This document shows positions 1 to 7,373 of a stretch of DNA of 64,000 nucleotides, one piece after another. The stretch is from contig NZ_SJSL01000005.1 in the NCBI RefSeq assembly GCF_004331695.1, forward strand, positions 208,759 to 272,758, in the 5' to 3' direction. This DNA comes from Pedobacter psychroterrae. Lineage in GTDB: Bacteria > Bacteroidota > Bacteroidia > Sphingobacteriales > Sphingobacteriaceae. Below the pieces are notes generated by a model. The model had not been told where the DNA came from and did no database searches. It was given only the letters and a program-made list of their open reading frames with translations. The position numbers and the translations under genes were made by a program. Numbering within the stretch: position 1 is the stretch's first letter; every line of letters begins with the position of its first letter.

Positions 1-249
1 ATCCTGGAGTTCTTCTTCCGTAAGCTCTGGAAGCTCCAAAATATCATCGTCTTCTTTACCAGGTCTTCCGAGAAAAGTCATTGCTTTATTTTGCCTTACG
101 AGGATGTCATAAATGGAAACAGATTTTTCCTGAACAATATGCAATCCCCTGCCTTTCGGTATTTTGTAATTCAGAAGAGTATTGCGCATACCCAAATCAA
201 GCAGCTCTTTTCTTGAGGCTTCAAGTTTCGGAAGGATAGTTTCTTGCAT
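1..249 (-). CDS. DUF4011-type helicase, N-terminal 83 residues (runs off left edge)
   Basis: The minus-strand frame opens with ATG at 249 and stays open to base 1, so the stop lies outside the window. The 83 visible residues begin MQETILPKLEASRKELLDLG and continue with RNTLLNYKI. A basic 'LLDLxxRNxLLNY' block close to the N terminus is typical of DUF4011-domain proteins, very large superfamily 1 helicases often found in defence islands. An acidic patch follows near residues 66-83. No helicase motif is visible because only the first few percent of such a protein would be present. No in-frame ATG exists upstream, which fixes the start. The family call rests on this short block alone. Confidence 0.55.
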   Translation of the reverse strand, partial: MQETILPKLEASRKELLDLGMRNTLLNYKIPKGRGLHIVQEKSVSIYDILVRQNKAMTFLGRPGKEDDDILELPELTEEELQD

Positions 250-393
250 ATGGTTATCTTTGAATGAATTATGAGCGAGGTGATTAACCAAATCTAATAT
301 ATTTTATTGATTAAAATGGGGGTTGGCGTTGCTTAAATCCCTTGGCGGTCATATGTGTTGTAAAAGACAAATCGTTTTACAATTGTCACCCAA

Positions 394-533
394 TTAACGT
401 TCATGTTGCCAGCAATATCCTCCCCCTTGACCATCCGCTTGCATCTTGCACCTTTCTTGGTAATTCCTTTATACTTATAACTCACTGAACTATTGCTGAT
501 TTTTACCTTCGATTCCACAGTTGTTCTTACCAC
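394..533 (-). pseudogene. Frameshifted DUF5763-like small Cys protein
   Basis: The minus strand encodes YKGITKKGARCKRMVKG, nearly the same as the C terminus of the intact gene at 2684-3022 (CRGTTKKGARCKRMVKGGGYCWQH). Here the frame slips at a C run at 422-426. With one extra C the translation would read GGGYCWQHER and stop at TAA 396-394. Without it the product reads EDIAGNMN and runs on to 333. The first Cys is also replaced by Tyr (YKG instead of CRG). The frame opens only with GTG at 533 and shows no signal peptide, so the 5' half also looks decayed. A sequencing error in the homopolymer cannot be excluded. Confidence 0.7.
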
Positions 534-695
534 GGGGTCGAAGATGTGCCGAAAAACACTATATAGATTAAGTATATATTTTCGTCTTTGTCTGGATGAT
601 TTATTTGAATAATATATTTTACCATTTTATAAATTTTATTATTCTCCAGATGTTTTCTGGTTACTGCGCTAAGCCCGTTAAATTTTTAGCAGGCC

Positions 696-1685
696 TTATT
701 CGGGTTTTGCTAATAGCTCTAACTTTCTCTTCTGCACTTTTTCTTGATGAATTAAAGTTTCATCATATACATTCGGCTGTTCCCCCATTTTGCTAGCCAA
801 AATAAACAATTCTAATCCTAGCAATATAAGGAACCATATCCCCCAAACCGCGCGTGCCACAATCGATTCACTAATTAACTCGACCATTATTTTTAACTCA
901 TCTAAAAAACCGACTTTTTCCTTTATGTCTTTTTCAATCGAGCTTCTTAATGTCAACAAATCGTTGTCCTTCCGCATCTTTTGTATACGTATGTCGGATA
1001 TCTGCTTATCTAATGCTTCAAGCATACCCATTTTTGGGTTGGGGATAGAGGTGCTTGATGTACTTTTACTTTTTATCAAAACAGTTTTTGAAGACACATT
1101 ATTGGCTGAATCTGTAGTCGTAGAAAGAACTGGAGTTGCCGAGCTCTGATTATTATAAATCTTTATAGTCGGGTTTCGGGAAAGATCGTCAGCCAACTTA
1201 TCTCTTGAAGCTTCCTTTGCCGAAAGCGTAGAATCAATATATTTCGTTTGTAATCTCAGTTCCTCTGATTTTATTGGAAATACTTGATTGACCTCTTTGT
1301 CAAGTGAGGATATCTTTCTTTTTTCAACATCCTGTTTGAAAATAACCTGATCAATTATAACTGAACCAATGACAGCCATCATTAATGCAATAATTAATCT
1401 CATAAAATATAAATATTTATTGTGATAAACAGAAAGTATAATCTGACGCTCGATTTGTATAATTATAACACATGATAGAATAGCTCCAAATATTGAGCCC
1501 AATAGTTCAGCCTTCAGATACCGCTGAGTAAAACTGAACCCGATAAATGACCATAAAATGCATACTATCATTAATGCAGAGAGATTCTGCTTTACTTTCA
1601 TTGCACTTATCTCACTTGAGTTCATTACAATCTTATAATTATACCCAGTTAAGAAACATCCTAATCTAATCCACGAATTTTTCAT
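696..1685 (-). CDS. DUF4407-like integral membrane coiled-coil protein
   Basis: A 329-residue membrane protein. Hydrophobic helices lie near residues 35-53, 60-80 and 92-113. A long charged, coiled-coil-like stretch follows (about 125-280, with repeated Lys/Glu/Ser), and the last helix is near 283-305. Three or four N-terminal helices, a soluble coil and one C-terminal helix is the architecture of DUF4407 proteins, and the N-terminal 'RLGCFLTGYNY' also fits that family. The start lies one base after the stop of the upstream gene, so translation is probably coupled. It is the last gene of a four-gene minus-strand operon starting at 3022. The function of the family is unknown; the topology suggests a soluble coil anchored at both ends in the inner membrane. 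Confidence 0.7.
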   Translation of the reverse strand: MKNSWIRLGCFLTGYNYKIVMNSSEISAMKVKQNLSALMIVCILWSFIGFSFTQRYLKAELLGSIFGAILSCVIIIQIERQIILSVYHNKYLYFMRLIIALMMAVIGSVIIDQVIFKQDVEKRKISSLDKEVNQVFPIKSEELRLQTKYIDSTLSAKEASRDKLADDLSRNPTIKIYNNQSSATPVLSTTTDSANNVSSKTVLIKSKSTSSTSIPNPKMGMLEALDKQISDIRIQKMRKDNDLLTLRSSIEKDIKEKVGFLDELKIMVELISESIVARAVWGIWFLILLGLELFILASKMGEQPNVYDETLIHQEKVQKRKLELLAKPE

Positions 1686-1686
1686 A

Positions 1687-2277
1687 TTAAAATTTCTTGT
1701 TGATTATTGTATGATGCGATATAGCCGCAAGTCCATTTCTAAAACCTCGGGTGTAACTTATAATTATTCCCTCACTATCACCTTCCTTGTTTAATGCGTC
1801 AGTTTCTATTAGAAGAACCTTCTCAATGTGACTCCCGGCAATTTCCTTTTTCATTTTCAACTCTTCCACGGTATCAATCATTCCACTTCTTGATCTGCTT
1901 TCAATATGATAATCAATCTCTCTGATAAAGTCTTCATAAAAAGTTTTAACCCTTTTAATAGTTCTCATAAGTTCCTTTCTCAGTGAATCCAGATTTTGCT
2001 CAAGGTGGTATGAGTCGGGATTTGTAAGTGCGTCATCATAGCCCTTGGATTCCATGTTTTTATCTAAAAAGCTGTAAAGCTGTTCAAGGTTGTTTGTTAT
2101 GGCCATTTCAATAACTTCTTTGTCGATATTTTCAGTCGCTGATGGCTTGTCACGCTCTATAAAGATATCCTCTTCAATTGTTTTAGAATTGATATTTGAA
2201 GTGGCATTTGTAGGATGATCATCAAAACTTGTTGATGCTTGTGGTTTGATACTTGTTAAAAAACTAAAGATTCCCAT
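1687..2277 (-). CDS. Hypothetical protein, helical, DUF4407-operon partner
   Basis: A 196-residue soluble protein with no recognised domain. The first 20 residues (MGIFSFLTSIKPQASTS) could be a short amphipathic or targeting segment. Residues about 40-70 are acidic, and residues 75-160 look strongly helical with heptad-like leucine spacing (EQLYSFLDKNM, LDSLRKELMRTIKRVKTFYE). It lies 8 bases downstream of the HNH gene and 1 base upstream of the DUF4407-like gene, so it is almost certainly co-translated with them. It could be a soluble partner of the membrane coiled-coil protein, but this is inference from position. Confidence 0.75.
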   Translation of the reverse strand: MGIFSFLTSIKPQASTSFDDHPTNATSNINSKTIEEDIFIERDKPSATENIDKEVIEMAITNNLEQLYSFLDKNMESKGYDDALTNPDSYHLEQNLDSLRKELMRTIKRVKTFYEDFIREIDYHIESRSRSGMIDTVEELKMKKEIAGSHIEKVLLIETDALNKEGDSEGIIISYTRGFRNGLAAISHHTIINKKF

Positions 2278-2285
2278 AATTTTAT

Positions 2286-2672
2286 TTAAATAGATATTGT
2301 TGGTACTTTATATTGCTTGTGTCCTTTTTGATGACACTTTTCGCATAATGTTATTAATAAGTTGTCAGCGTATTCCCAAGGCATTTTGAATTGGTTGGTT
2401 GCCTTCGAAAAGTGATACTGTCGATGGTGAACTTGCAGTCCGATTTGCGACTTGCAATTTATGCATTGATGTTTGTCTCTTTCAAGGATAGATATCCTCT
2501 TTGACCTCCACATTGGGTCAAACAATAATGATCCGTAAGAACCATGAAAAAGTTCAATTGATTCAATTTCATTCGTATCATTAGTCATAACCTTATCTGA
2601 AGTAAATCTTCTGTATTTATTTTTTAGATTAAGTCGCTGATAATGAACATTAACAAGTTTATTCATGCCCAT
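2286..2672 (-). CDS. HNH endonuclease-like protein
   Basis: A 128-residue protein with the HNH zinc-nuclease arrangement in its second half. A CxxC pair (CINC, about residues 70-73) is followed by the catalytic LQVHHRQY block, then 'NLLITLCEKCHQKGH' with the second CxxC and a final His. This is the layout of McrA-type HNH nucleases. The first 55 residues are basic and could bind DNA or a partner. It sits 11 bases after the secreted Cys-rich gene and 8 bases before the unknown helical gene. HNH nucleases serve in restriction, phage packaging and mobile elements; the context suggests a defence or competition role, which is inference. Confidence 0.8.
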   Translation of the reverse strand: MGMNKLVNVHYQRLNLKNKYRRFTSDKVMTNDTNEIESIELFHGSYGSLLFDPMWRSKRISILERDKHQCINCKSQIGLQVHHRQYHFSKATNQFKMPWEYADNLLITLCEKCHQKGHKQYKVPTISI

Positions 2673-2683
2673 ATATATTTATG

Positions 2684-3022
2684 TTACCCATGTTGCCAGC
2701 AATATCCACCACCCTTCACCATCCGCTTACACCTGGCTCCTTTTTTTGTAGTCCCCCTACATTGTGAACTAGCAGAACTATTATTTTCGTCCTTAAGTTT
2801 GATTGCTGTTTTTACTTGCGAAGCCGAAGATGAGCAGACACCACATGTTCCTCCGCCTCCTTTGCAATGCCCACAATACTTACAATTTTTGCATGCATAA
2901 CAGGTTTTACTCCCAGTACATGTAGCTATGTGCTTATTGTTATTATTGGTCCCTGCCGTCAACATTGAATCCGAGAATAACAACGTTGTTCCAAGTATGA
3001 TTAAAATAGACAGGCACTTCAT
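2684..3022 (-). CDS. Secreted Cys-rich protein with C-terminal DUF5763-like motif
   Basis: A 112-residue protein starting with a signal peptide (MKCLSILIILGTTLLFSDS). Residues about 34-63 carry a dense run of CxxC-type motifs (CYACKNCKYCGHCKGGGGTC) that could bind zinc or form disulfides. After a Ser/Lys linker, the C terminus reads CRGTTKKGARCKRMVKGGGYCWQHG, the pattern I associate with DUF5763 (two Cys, basic core, GYCWQH). It is the first gene of the tight operon with HNH, unknown and DUF4407-like genes. A broken paralogue of its C terminus lies at 394-533. Function unknown; a small metal-binding or extracytoplasmic protein is plausible. Confidence 0.75.
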   Translation of the reverse strand: MKCLSILIILGTTLLFSDSMLTAGTNNNNKHIATCTGSKTCYACKNCKYCGHCKGGGGTCGVCSSSASQVKTAIKLKDENNSSASSQCRGTTKKGARCKRMVKGGGYCWQHG

Positions 3023-3347
3023 ATAAGATAATTTTTTTACGATAAGTAACCTTGAAGCTTGCGGAATATTAATTATTGCAATACCAGAACCTGACAGTTA
3101 AGAACATTAGACTTCGATCTTAACTGACTGATTAATTGACCTTAAATTAATATTGCTAGATGCACTCCCTATTAGTGCAACTCATACAAGTTTGTTTGGT
3201 TATCTCAAAGCTTATTATTTTCTATCAATAAAACAACTAATAGTGAAATATTTTTCAAAATAATTCAAAATGTCAACAGCAATCTTAACATATATGAAAG
3301 AAATGACAACACTCATAACTAAACCTTCCTTACTAGTCGACATTCCA
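3023..3347. other. Intergenic region upstream of the DUF5763/HNH operon
   Basis: AT-rich, non-coding in all frames at any useful length. It must hold the minus-strand promoter for the operon starting at 3022, but no clear TAnnTTTG box was found. I saw no repeat or strong hairpin. Confidence 0.5.
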
Positions 3348-3554
3348 CTACCTAGTATGACATCTTGGCGAACAATGATAGCAGCCATCTGCCTTCGAGT
3401 AATGCTTCTTAGCTTCTGAAACGGCACTGGTGCATGAACTGAATTGCCCTAGGTACAATCTGTTTTCTACACTCGGAAGGTAAGAACAGGTGCCTTTATG
3501 AACCTCATGATCACCATTTGATTGTGCCTGTCTGTTAACGTAATAGTTTTCCAT
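3348..3554 (-). CDS. Small conserved Bacteroidota protein (YYVN...HEVH...CHTR type)
   Basis: A 68-residue protein beginning MENYYVNRQAQSNGDHEVHK and ending CYHCSPRCHTR. It has an early His/Cys pair (HEVHKGTC) and a C-terminal CYHC..RCH cluster, enough ligands for a zinc site. The pattern 'YVNxxAQSNGDHEVH' followed by 'LGxFSSCxxAVxxAK' recurs in short Bacteroidota proteins of unknown function; that is recollection, not a search. It stands alone between the HNH operon and the response regulator, with ATG at 3554 and about 90 bases of spacer upstream. Confidence 0.7.
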   Translation of the reverse strand: MENYYVNRQAQSNGDHEVHKGTCSYLPSVENRLYLGQFSSCTSAVSEAKKHYSKADGCYHCSPRCHTR

Positions 3555-3646
3555 AATCTTAAATTTTAATTTGTAATTATGAATCGAAAATAGAGAAGCA
3601 AACAGACTTTTCTTTACGGGAAACCGTAAGACGAATTTTTATTGTA

Positions 3647-4312
3647 TTAAATGATTTTGAAGTCTTTACAATAAGCAATCAGTTGCTCATTAGTTGTAAA
3701 GCTAAACTCATCCTTGATTTGATTAAGTCGCTTTTCAAGGCTACTTAGACTCGAAGGAGTGATCTTATTATCTTGAAGACATTGTGGTATATCTTTTTGC
3801 TTTTTGCCCTCCGCCAGCAAACGAATGATAGTTATATCGTAGGTGGAGAAATTAAACGAATGACCATTCCGTTCCGACCTTTTCATCTGAAGAGGAAAAT
3901 AATTTCTGCCATTCGCTATCGCCTCAAAAGCAGCTTTCAGTTCCTGAGTGTCCCGGCGGGCCTTGCGGACATAAGCGTTGATCCCCAGTTTTTCAATCAG
4001 CGGCCTGATTACTTCCAGCCGGCCTTCAGCGGTAAATACCAATATCTTGAGATCTGGCTGAACTTCCCTGACCGCACGGATCAAGGCAACACCATCAGTA
4101 ATCTGCTGCACAGTCTGATCCTCTTCAAATGACAAGTCAGTAATCAGCAAATCATAGGGTTGAGGAGTAACAATGGCTTTTTTGATCCATGACAATGCAT
4201 AGTCACAATAAGACACATGCTCCGGATTATCAACTCCAAGATCATTTAAGGCTTGTTTCACTGAATTGCTTACGCTTTCGTGATCCTCTACAATTAGTAC
4301 GCGTTCAAACAT
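3647..4312 (-). CDS. Response regulator, REC plus LuxR/NarL-like HTH
   Basis: A 221-residue two-component response regulator. The receiver domain spans about 1-130, with the acidic pair E9-D10 (VLIVEDHES), the phospho-acceptor Asp in LLITDLSF at D59, a Thr switch in LVFTAEG and the Lys in YVRKARR. Residues 150-215 form a divergent LuxR-type helix-turn-helix (TIIRLLAEGKKQKDIPQCL), probably DNA-binding. It lies 9 bases downstream of the TPR histidine kinase gene and is surely its partner. The inserted 'EEDQTVQQITDG' after the phospho-site is typical of Bacteroidota regulators paired with TPR kinases. Its target is unknown; the phased TTCC array at 6476-6550 is a nearby candidate. Confidence 0.88.
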   Translation of the reverse strand: MFERVLIVEDHESVSNSVKQALNDLGVDNPEHVSYCDYALSWIKKAIVTPQPYDLLITDLSFEEDQTVQQITDGVALIRAVREVQPDLKILVFTAEGRLEVIRPLIEKLGINAYVRKARRDTQELKAAFEAIANGRNYFPLQMKRSERNGHSFNFSTYDITIIRLLAEGKKQKDIPQCLQDNKITPSSLSSLEKRLNQIKDEFSFTTNEQLIAYCKDFKII

Positions 4313-4321
4313 GATTTCTTT

Positions 4322-5968
4322 TTAGGTAGCAGGGAAAGAAATGTGAATTTTCAAACCCTTGTCGTTTTCTGAATCAAAAGTAATCGACCCGCCAATACCC
4401 CGAATACGGTTTCCCGTATTTGTCAGTCCGTTTTTGAAATTTGGTGTTCCGTTGATCCCAATGCCATCATCAGCATAATAAATAGTGATCTGATTTTCAA
4501 TTTGCTCAAACTTAACAACTACATTGCATGCACGGCTATGCTTATCCATATTCACCATCAGTTCCTGCAGCACAAGCATTATTTCCTGCTTTACTGCAAG
4601 GCCAACTGAATCCCATAATTCATCCTCGTTGCCAACAATAGAAACCCTTCTTACCTCAGTACCAAACGGCGTCAGCAATGCATTGATCTGCTCTTTGAAT
4701 GAAGAATTGGCAACTGCACTATCTTCATAGGATATGTCCCTTGATCGATCGTATAAGATTTCTAACTGATCCAACAGATACTCTTTATCCAGTTGCTTAT
4801 GATGCTCCACCTCATTCATTACGCGATACAGACCATTTGCCACCACATCATGTACCTTTCTGGACATTTTAAGCTCATTCTGGCGCAGCTTATACTTTGC
4901 CTCCAATCTTAGTTTCCGATACCAAACCACCGCTACAAAAAGGACAATCAATATTCCCAGGACCAGGGCTATAACCTGACGTTGTTTTTCATCATTCTCG
5001 TGTTGTAGTTTGGAATTGTCTGCTTTATGCTTTTCCACCTCATAGCGGATGAGTGCAAACTGGTTCTTAGCAGCGTTTCTCGCAGTCTCCACACTATCCC
5101 GCAACTTTGCAAAGCGTATGAAATAGGTTTTAGCATCATTCGGTCTTGGGCTAACACGGATCAACTTTTCCAAAGCTTCCATTTTATCGTCCGGACTGTC
5201 CAATTTAATACCCGAAGCTAACCAAGCCTTCGCATAGAAAGCTGAAGAATCAGGCTTACTGGAAAGATAATAGTCTGCCAGGTGCATGTAACTGGAATTC
5301 TGGCCCCAGCGGTCTTTCTCATTTATCCGGATATCCAGCGCTCTTCTTAAATCAGGCACAGGGTTATAGGTGGAGTCAGCAAGCCATTTCGTTTTAGCAA
5401 TGTTGGTAAGGATCCTGGCATAAGTTTTTTGACGGGTAGTCTGGACAAGCGCAGCTTCAAAGATCTTTAAGGCTTGACTATAATCACGATTTTTTTGATA
5501 GGCCAATCCCTTGTTATTCAGGATAGATATACTAAAGCTCGTATCTGTAGTAAATTTTAATGCCGTATCGTAAAAGTCGACAGCAGAGCGATACCGCTGT
5601 AATTTGAGGCTCGTATTTCCTAATTCATTATAATCTGATGCCAGGCAAGCATGGTCATCTACTTTTTTTGGGTTGAGATAAGTTAAAGAAGTAGTTAAAC
5701 TTTCCTGACTCCCAAAGTAATCACCGGCACCATACTGGATCACGGCCATCTGATTATAGGCCATTGCAATTTCCAGCGGTTGTATAGAAGTTGTGACTAC
5801 TTTATTAAAATAGTAAAAAGCTGAATCGCTATTGGTGTCAAAAAATGACTCCGCCTTTTTATAATCTGCAGACTCGACGATCTGGGCAGCTGGGTCATAC
5901 TCATTACATGCAAGCAGAAAAGTGATTGACATGAATAACGGTAACAAAAACGATCGTCTCTCTTTCAT
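4322..5968 (-). CDS. TPR-containing sensor histidine kinase (HisKA_3-like)
   Basis: A 548-residue sensor kinase. The N terminus is a lipoprotein-type signal (FLLACNEY). Residues about 30-280 form tetratricopeptide-like helix pairs (YNELGNTSLKLQRYRSAVDFYDTAL and similar), which would be periplasmic. A coiled segment leads to one membrane helix near 330-350 (VIALVLGILIVLFVAVVWY). The dimerisation helix has H373 (SRKVHDVVANGL), and the GHKL ATPase domain follows with YADDGIGI and a C-terminal GNRIRGIGG. This is the YXXC/ComP-like type common in Bacteroidota. The partner regulator is 9 bases downstream. Cys at the signal end suggests either a lipid-anchored N terminus or simply an uncleaved signal anchor. 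Confidence 0.9.
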   Translation of the reverse strand: MKERRSFLLPLFMSITFLLACNEYDPAAQIVESADYKKAESFFDTNSDSAFYYFNKVVTTSIQPLEIAMAYNQMAVIQYGAGDYFGSQESLTTSLTYLNPKKVDDHACLASDYNELGNTSLKLQRYRSAVDFYDTALKFTTDTSFSISILNNKGLAYQKNRDYSQALKIFEAALVQTTRQKTYARILTNIAKTKWLADSTYNPVPDLRRALDIRINEKDRWGQNSSYMHLADYYLSSKPDSSAFYAKAWLASGIKLDSPDDKMEALEKLIRVSPRPNDAKTYFIRFAKLRDSVETARNAAKNQFALIRYEVEKHKADNSKLQHENDEKQRQVIALVLGILIVLFVAVVWYRKLRLEAKYKLRQNELKMSRKVHDVVANGLYRVMNEVEHHKQLDKEYLLDQLEILYDRSRDISYEDSAVANSSFKEQINALLTPFGTEVRRVSIVGNEDELWDSVGLAVKQEIMLVLQELMVNMDKHSRACNVVVKFEQIENQITIYYADDGIGINGTPNFKNGLTNTGNRIRGIGGSITFDSENDKGLKIHISFPAT

Positions 5969-5995
5969 ATATTTTAACTAAATGTAAAAATAATG

Positions 5996-6030
5996 AAAAA
6001 AAAATAAGGCAAGAGTATTCTTGCCTTATT
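5996..6030 (-). terminator. Rho-independent terminator after small peptide gene
   Basis: A perfect 11-base-pair stem (6003-6013 with 6020-6030) with a 6-base loop is followed on the minus strand by a run of nine T (A run 5996-6004). It lies 16 bases past the stop of the gene at 6046-6201 and separates it from the kinase gene. Confidence 0.85.
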
Positions 6031-6045
6031 CATCTTTGCAATAAA

Positions 6046-6201
6046 TTATGGTGCTGGAGGTATCGGCGGTTTTGGTGGCTTTGGTGGGATGTGCTCTTCG
6101 TCACCACCACCATCAAAGGTAGTTACAGTACCGCCACCATTATTGTTATTGTGCGCCGGGCATGCAAATGCCATAAAAAGCGCGAAGAATAAATGAAACA
6201 T
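6046..6201 (-). CDS. Small secreted Pro/Gly-rich peptide (51 aa)
   Basis: A short minus-strand gene with ATG at 6201 and TAA at 6046. The product starts with a signal-like hydrophobic stretch (MFHLFFALFMAFACPA), continues with an Asn/Gly run and an acidic turn, and ends in a Pro-rich tail (HIPPKPPKPPIPPAP). The strong terminator 16 bases downstream supports it as a real transcript. It sits just upstream of the histidine kinase gene, on the same strand. The function is unknown; a secreted or envelope peptide, perhaps sensed by the neighbouring kinase, is only a guess. Confidence 0.6.
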   Translation of the reverse strand: MFHLFFALFMAFACPAHNNNNGGGTVTTFDGGGDEEHIPPKPPKPPIPPAP

Positions 6202-6235
6202 AAATCAAAAATTTTAGAAAGAAATACCTGGTAGG

Positions 6236-6293
6236 CCTCCGCGATCCATACGCGGAGGTTGCTACAATTGCATTTCAGAAGCGCTTCTGAAAT
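6236..6293. repeat. Two hairpin-forming inverted repeats
   Basis: A perfect 8-base-pair stem (6236-6243 with 6251-6258, 7-base loop) is followed by a 22-base perfect palindrome at 6272-6293 (ATTTCAGAAG-CG-CTTCTGAAAT). Both lie in the region transcribed as the leader of the minus-strand peptide gene at 6201, if its promoter is further right. They could be leader RNA hairpins or a protein-binding dyad. Confidence 0.55.
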
Positions 6294-6475
6294 TTTTGGG
6301 AAGATTGAGATTCCATTGCGGGAGGCTTTTTACTGCTTCCCAAACCAGCTATAGCCTACCGCAACTTTCTCTCATTTTGTAACCTGTTTGTACATAAGGC
6401 GGCTTTAGCTTGTCACCGCCTCTAACCGATTACGAAAGCAAATGTATAGCGACCGAAAACACTAATTATCATGTG

Positions 6476-6550
6476 GTTCCGATGATTCCACTAATTCCGG
6501 TAGTGTTCCGAGAGTATTCCGGAAAACCGTAAAGAATTCCGAAAATTCCG
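6476..6550. promoter_or_regulatory. Phased TTCC(G/A) motif array upstream of the gene at 6581
   Basis: Seven copies of TTCC followed by G or A start at 6477, 6486, 6495, 6506, 6517, 6537 and 6546. The spacings are 9, 9, 11, 11, 20 and 9 bases, so most copies fall on one face of the helix. The last copy ends about 31 bases before the ATG at 6581. It looks like a multi-site operator; the binding protein is unknown. Confidence 0.45.
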
Positions 6551-6580
6551 ATTACTTTTACTTATCAAATTTTTGGGATA

Positions 6581-7351
6581 ATGCTATTTAGCGACTACAA
6601 ACAGAATGTAATTCTTGATTATCATGAGAAAAAGAAGAATTTGCTTTCACTTAATCTGGCAGAGCCCAGTCCTGCAACGCTCAAGAAAGAGTGCTTGTTA
6701 GTCTTATCGGGTCGGTTTCATAAAAAGGATGAGAAGACTTTAAGATTATTCTTTGAGATCACTGAAGAGTCTACTAATTATCATCAAGCTATTGAATGGT
6801 TTAAGACAGATAAGTTCAAACCTTTAGTGAATTTTCTAAAGGGGTACACAGCAGATACAGAGAAAAAAAACATAGAGCTTTTAGCCTGGTTAATAGATTT
6901 TAAATATAGACCCTACGAGTTTGGAGGAAAGGATACTGAAGTTAGTCCAGGTGATGTGAAAAAACCGGAAGTAATGCATCCCAATCTGAATGAAGGATCA
7001 AATAGCCTGATTGAAAGTAATCCTTCAACTGCACCATCATCTACTCTTACTGAGATACAGGGTCCATCGATTTCAACTACACGGAAAAAGTGGCCAGTTC
7101 CGATATCACTAAAAAGATCGATTCCAACAGCTGCAATTTTGTTTCTGCTTACAGGTGGCCTTTTCTTATATATCTACTGGGAATCAACTAAAGTATACAT
7201 TTGCAGCAGTGGAACTGCTTCAAAATATCATCTGAATCATAACTGTCCTACGCTAGGAAACTGCAAGAATGGCAAGAATGACGTGGTTTCAATCACTAGA
7301 ACAGAAGCAGAGAAAAGGGGTAAAACCCTCTGCAAATTTGAAATTCATTAA
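6581..7351 (+). CDS. Hypothetical single-pass membrane protein with C-terminal Cys/His domain
   Basis: A 256-residue protein. Residues 1-115 are soluble and helical with no recognised domain. A Ser/Thr/Pro-rich linker covers about 120-180, and one membrane helix lies near 187-204 (IPTAAILFLLTGGLFLYIYW). The C-terminal domain, about 50 residues, reads VYICSSGTASKYHLNHNCPT with further Cys at LGNCKNG and TLCKFE. A 'YxCxS...YHxxxxCxxL' pattern occurs in small Bacteroidota and phage-associated proteins and could bind metal. The basic KKW.PISLKR before the helix predicts a cytoplasmic N-terminal half and an external Cys/His domain. It is preceded by the phased TTCC array and converges on the ORF6N gene. 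Confidence 0.7.
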   Translation: MLFSDYKQNVILDYHEKKKNLLSLNLAEPSPATLKKECLLVLSGRFHKKDEKTLRLFFEITEESTNYHQAIEWFKTDKFKPLVNFLKGYTADTEKKNIELLAWLIDFKYRPYEFGGKDTEVSPGDVKKPEVMHPNLNEGSNSLIESNPSTAPSSTLTEIQGPSISTTRKKWPVPISLKRSIPTAAILFLLTGGLFLYIYWESTKVYICSSGTASKYHLNHNCPTLGNCKNGKNDVVSITRTEAEKRGKTLCKFEIH

Positions 7352-7373
7352 ATAGTTTGAATTTCGAGGTTGT

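Noticed and set aside
596..796. 66-codon plus-strand frame antisense to the end of the DUF4407-like gene
   Set aside because: It overlaps a well-supported gene on the other strand and has no independent support.
3215..3427. 70-codon minus-strand frame overlapping the small gene at 3348-3554
   Set aside because: It is out of phase with the conserved Cys/His-rich frame and has no supporting pattern.
3615..3630. TTACGG-GAAA-CCGTAA hairpin after the response regulator as a terminator
   Set aside because: Only a 6-base-pair stem with no T run on the minus strand; left uncalled.
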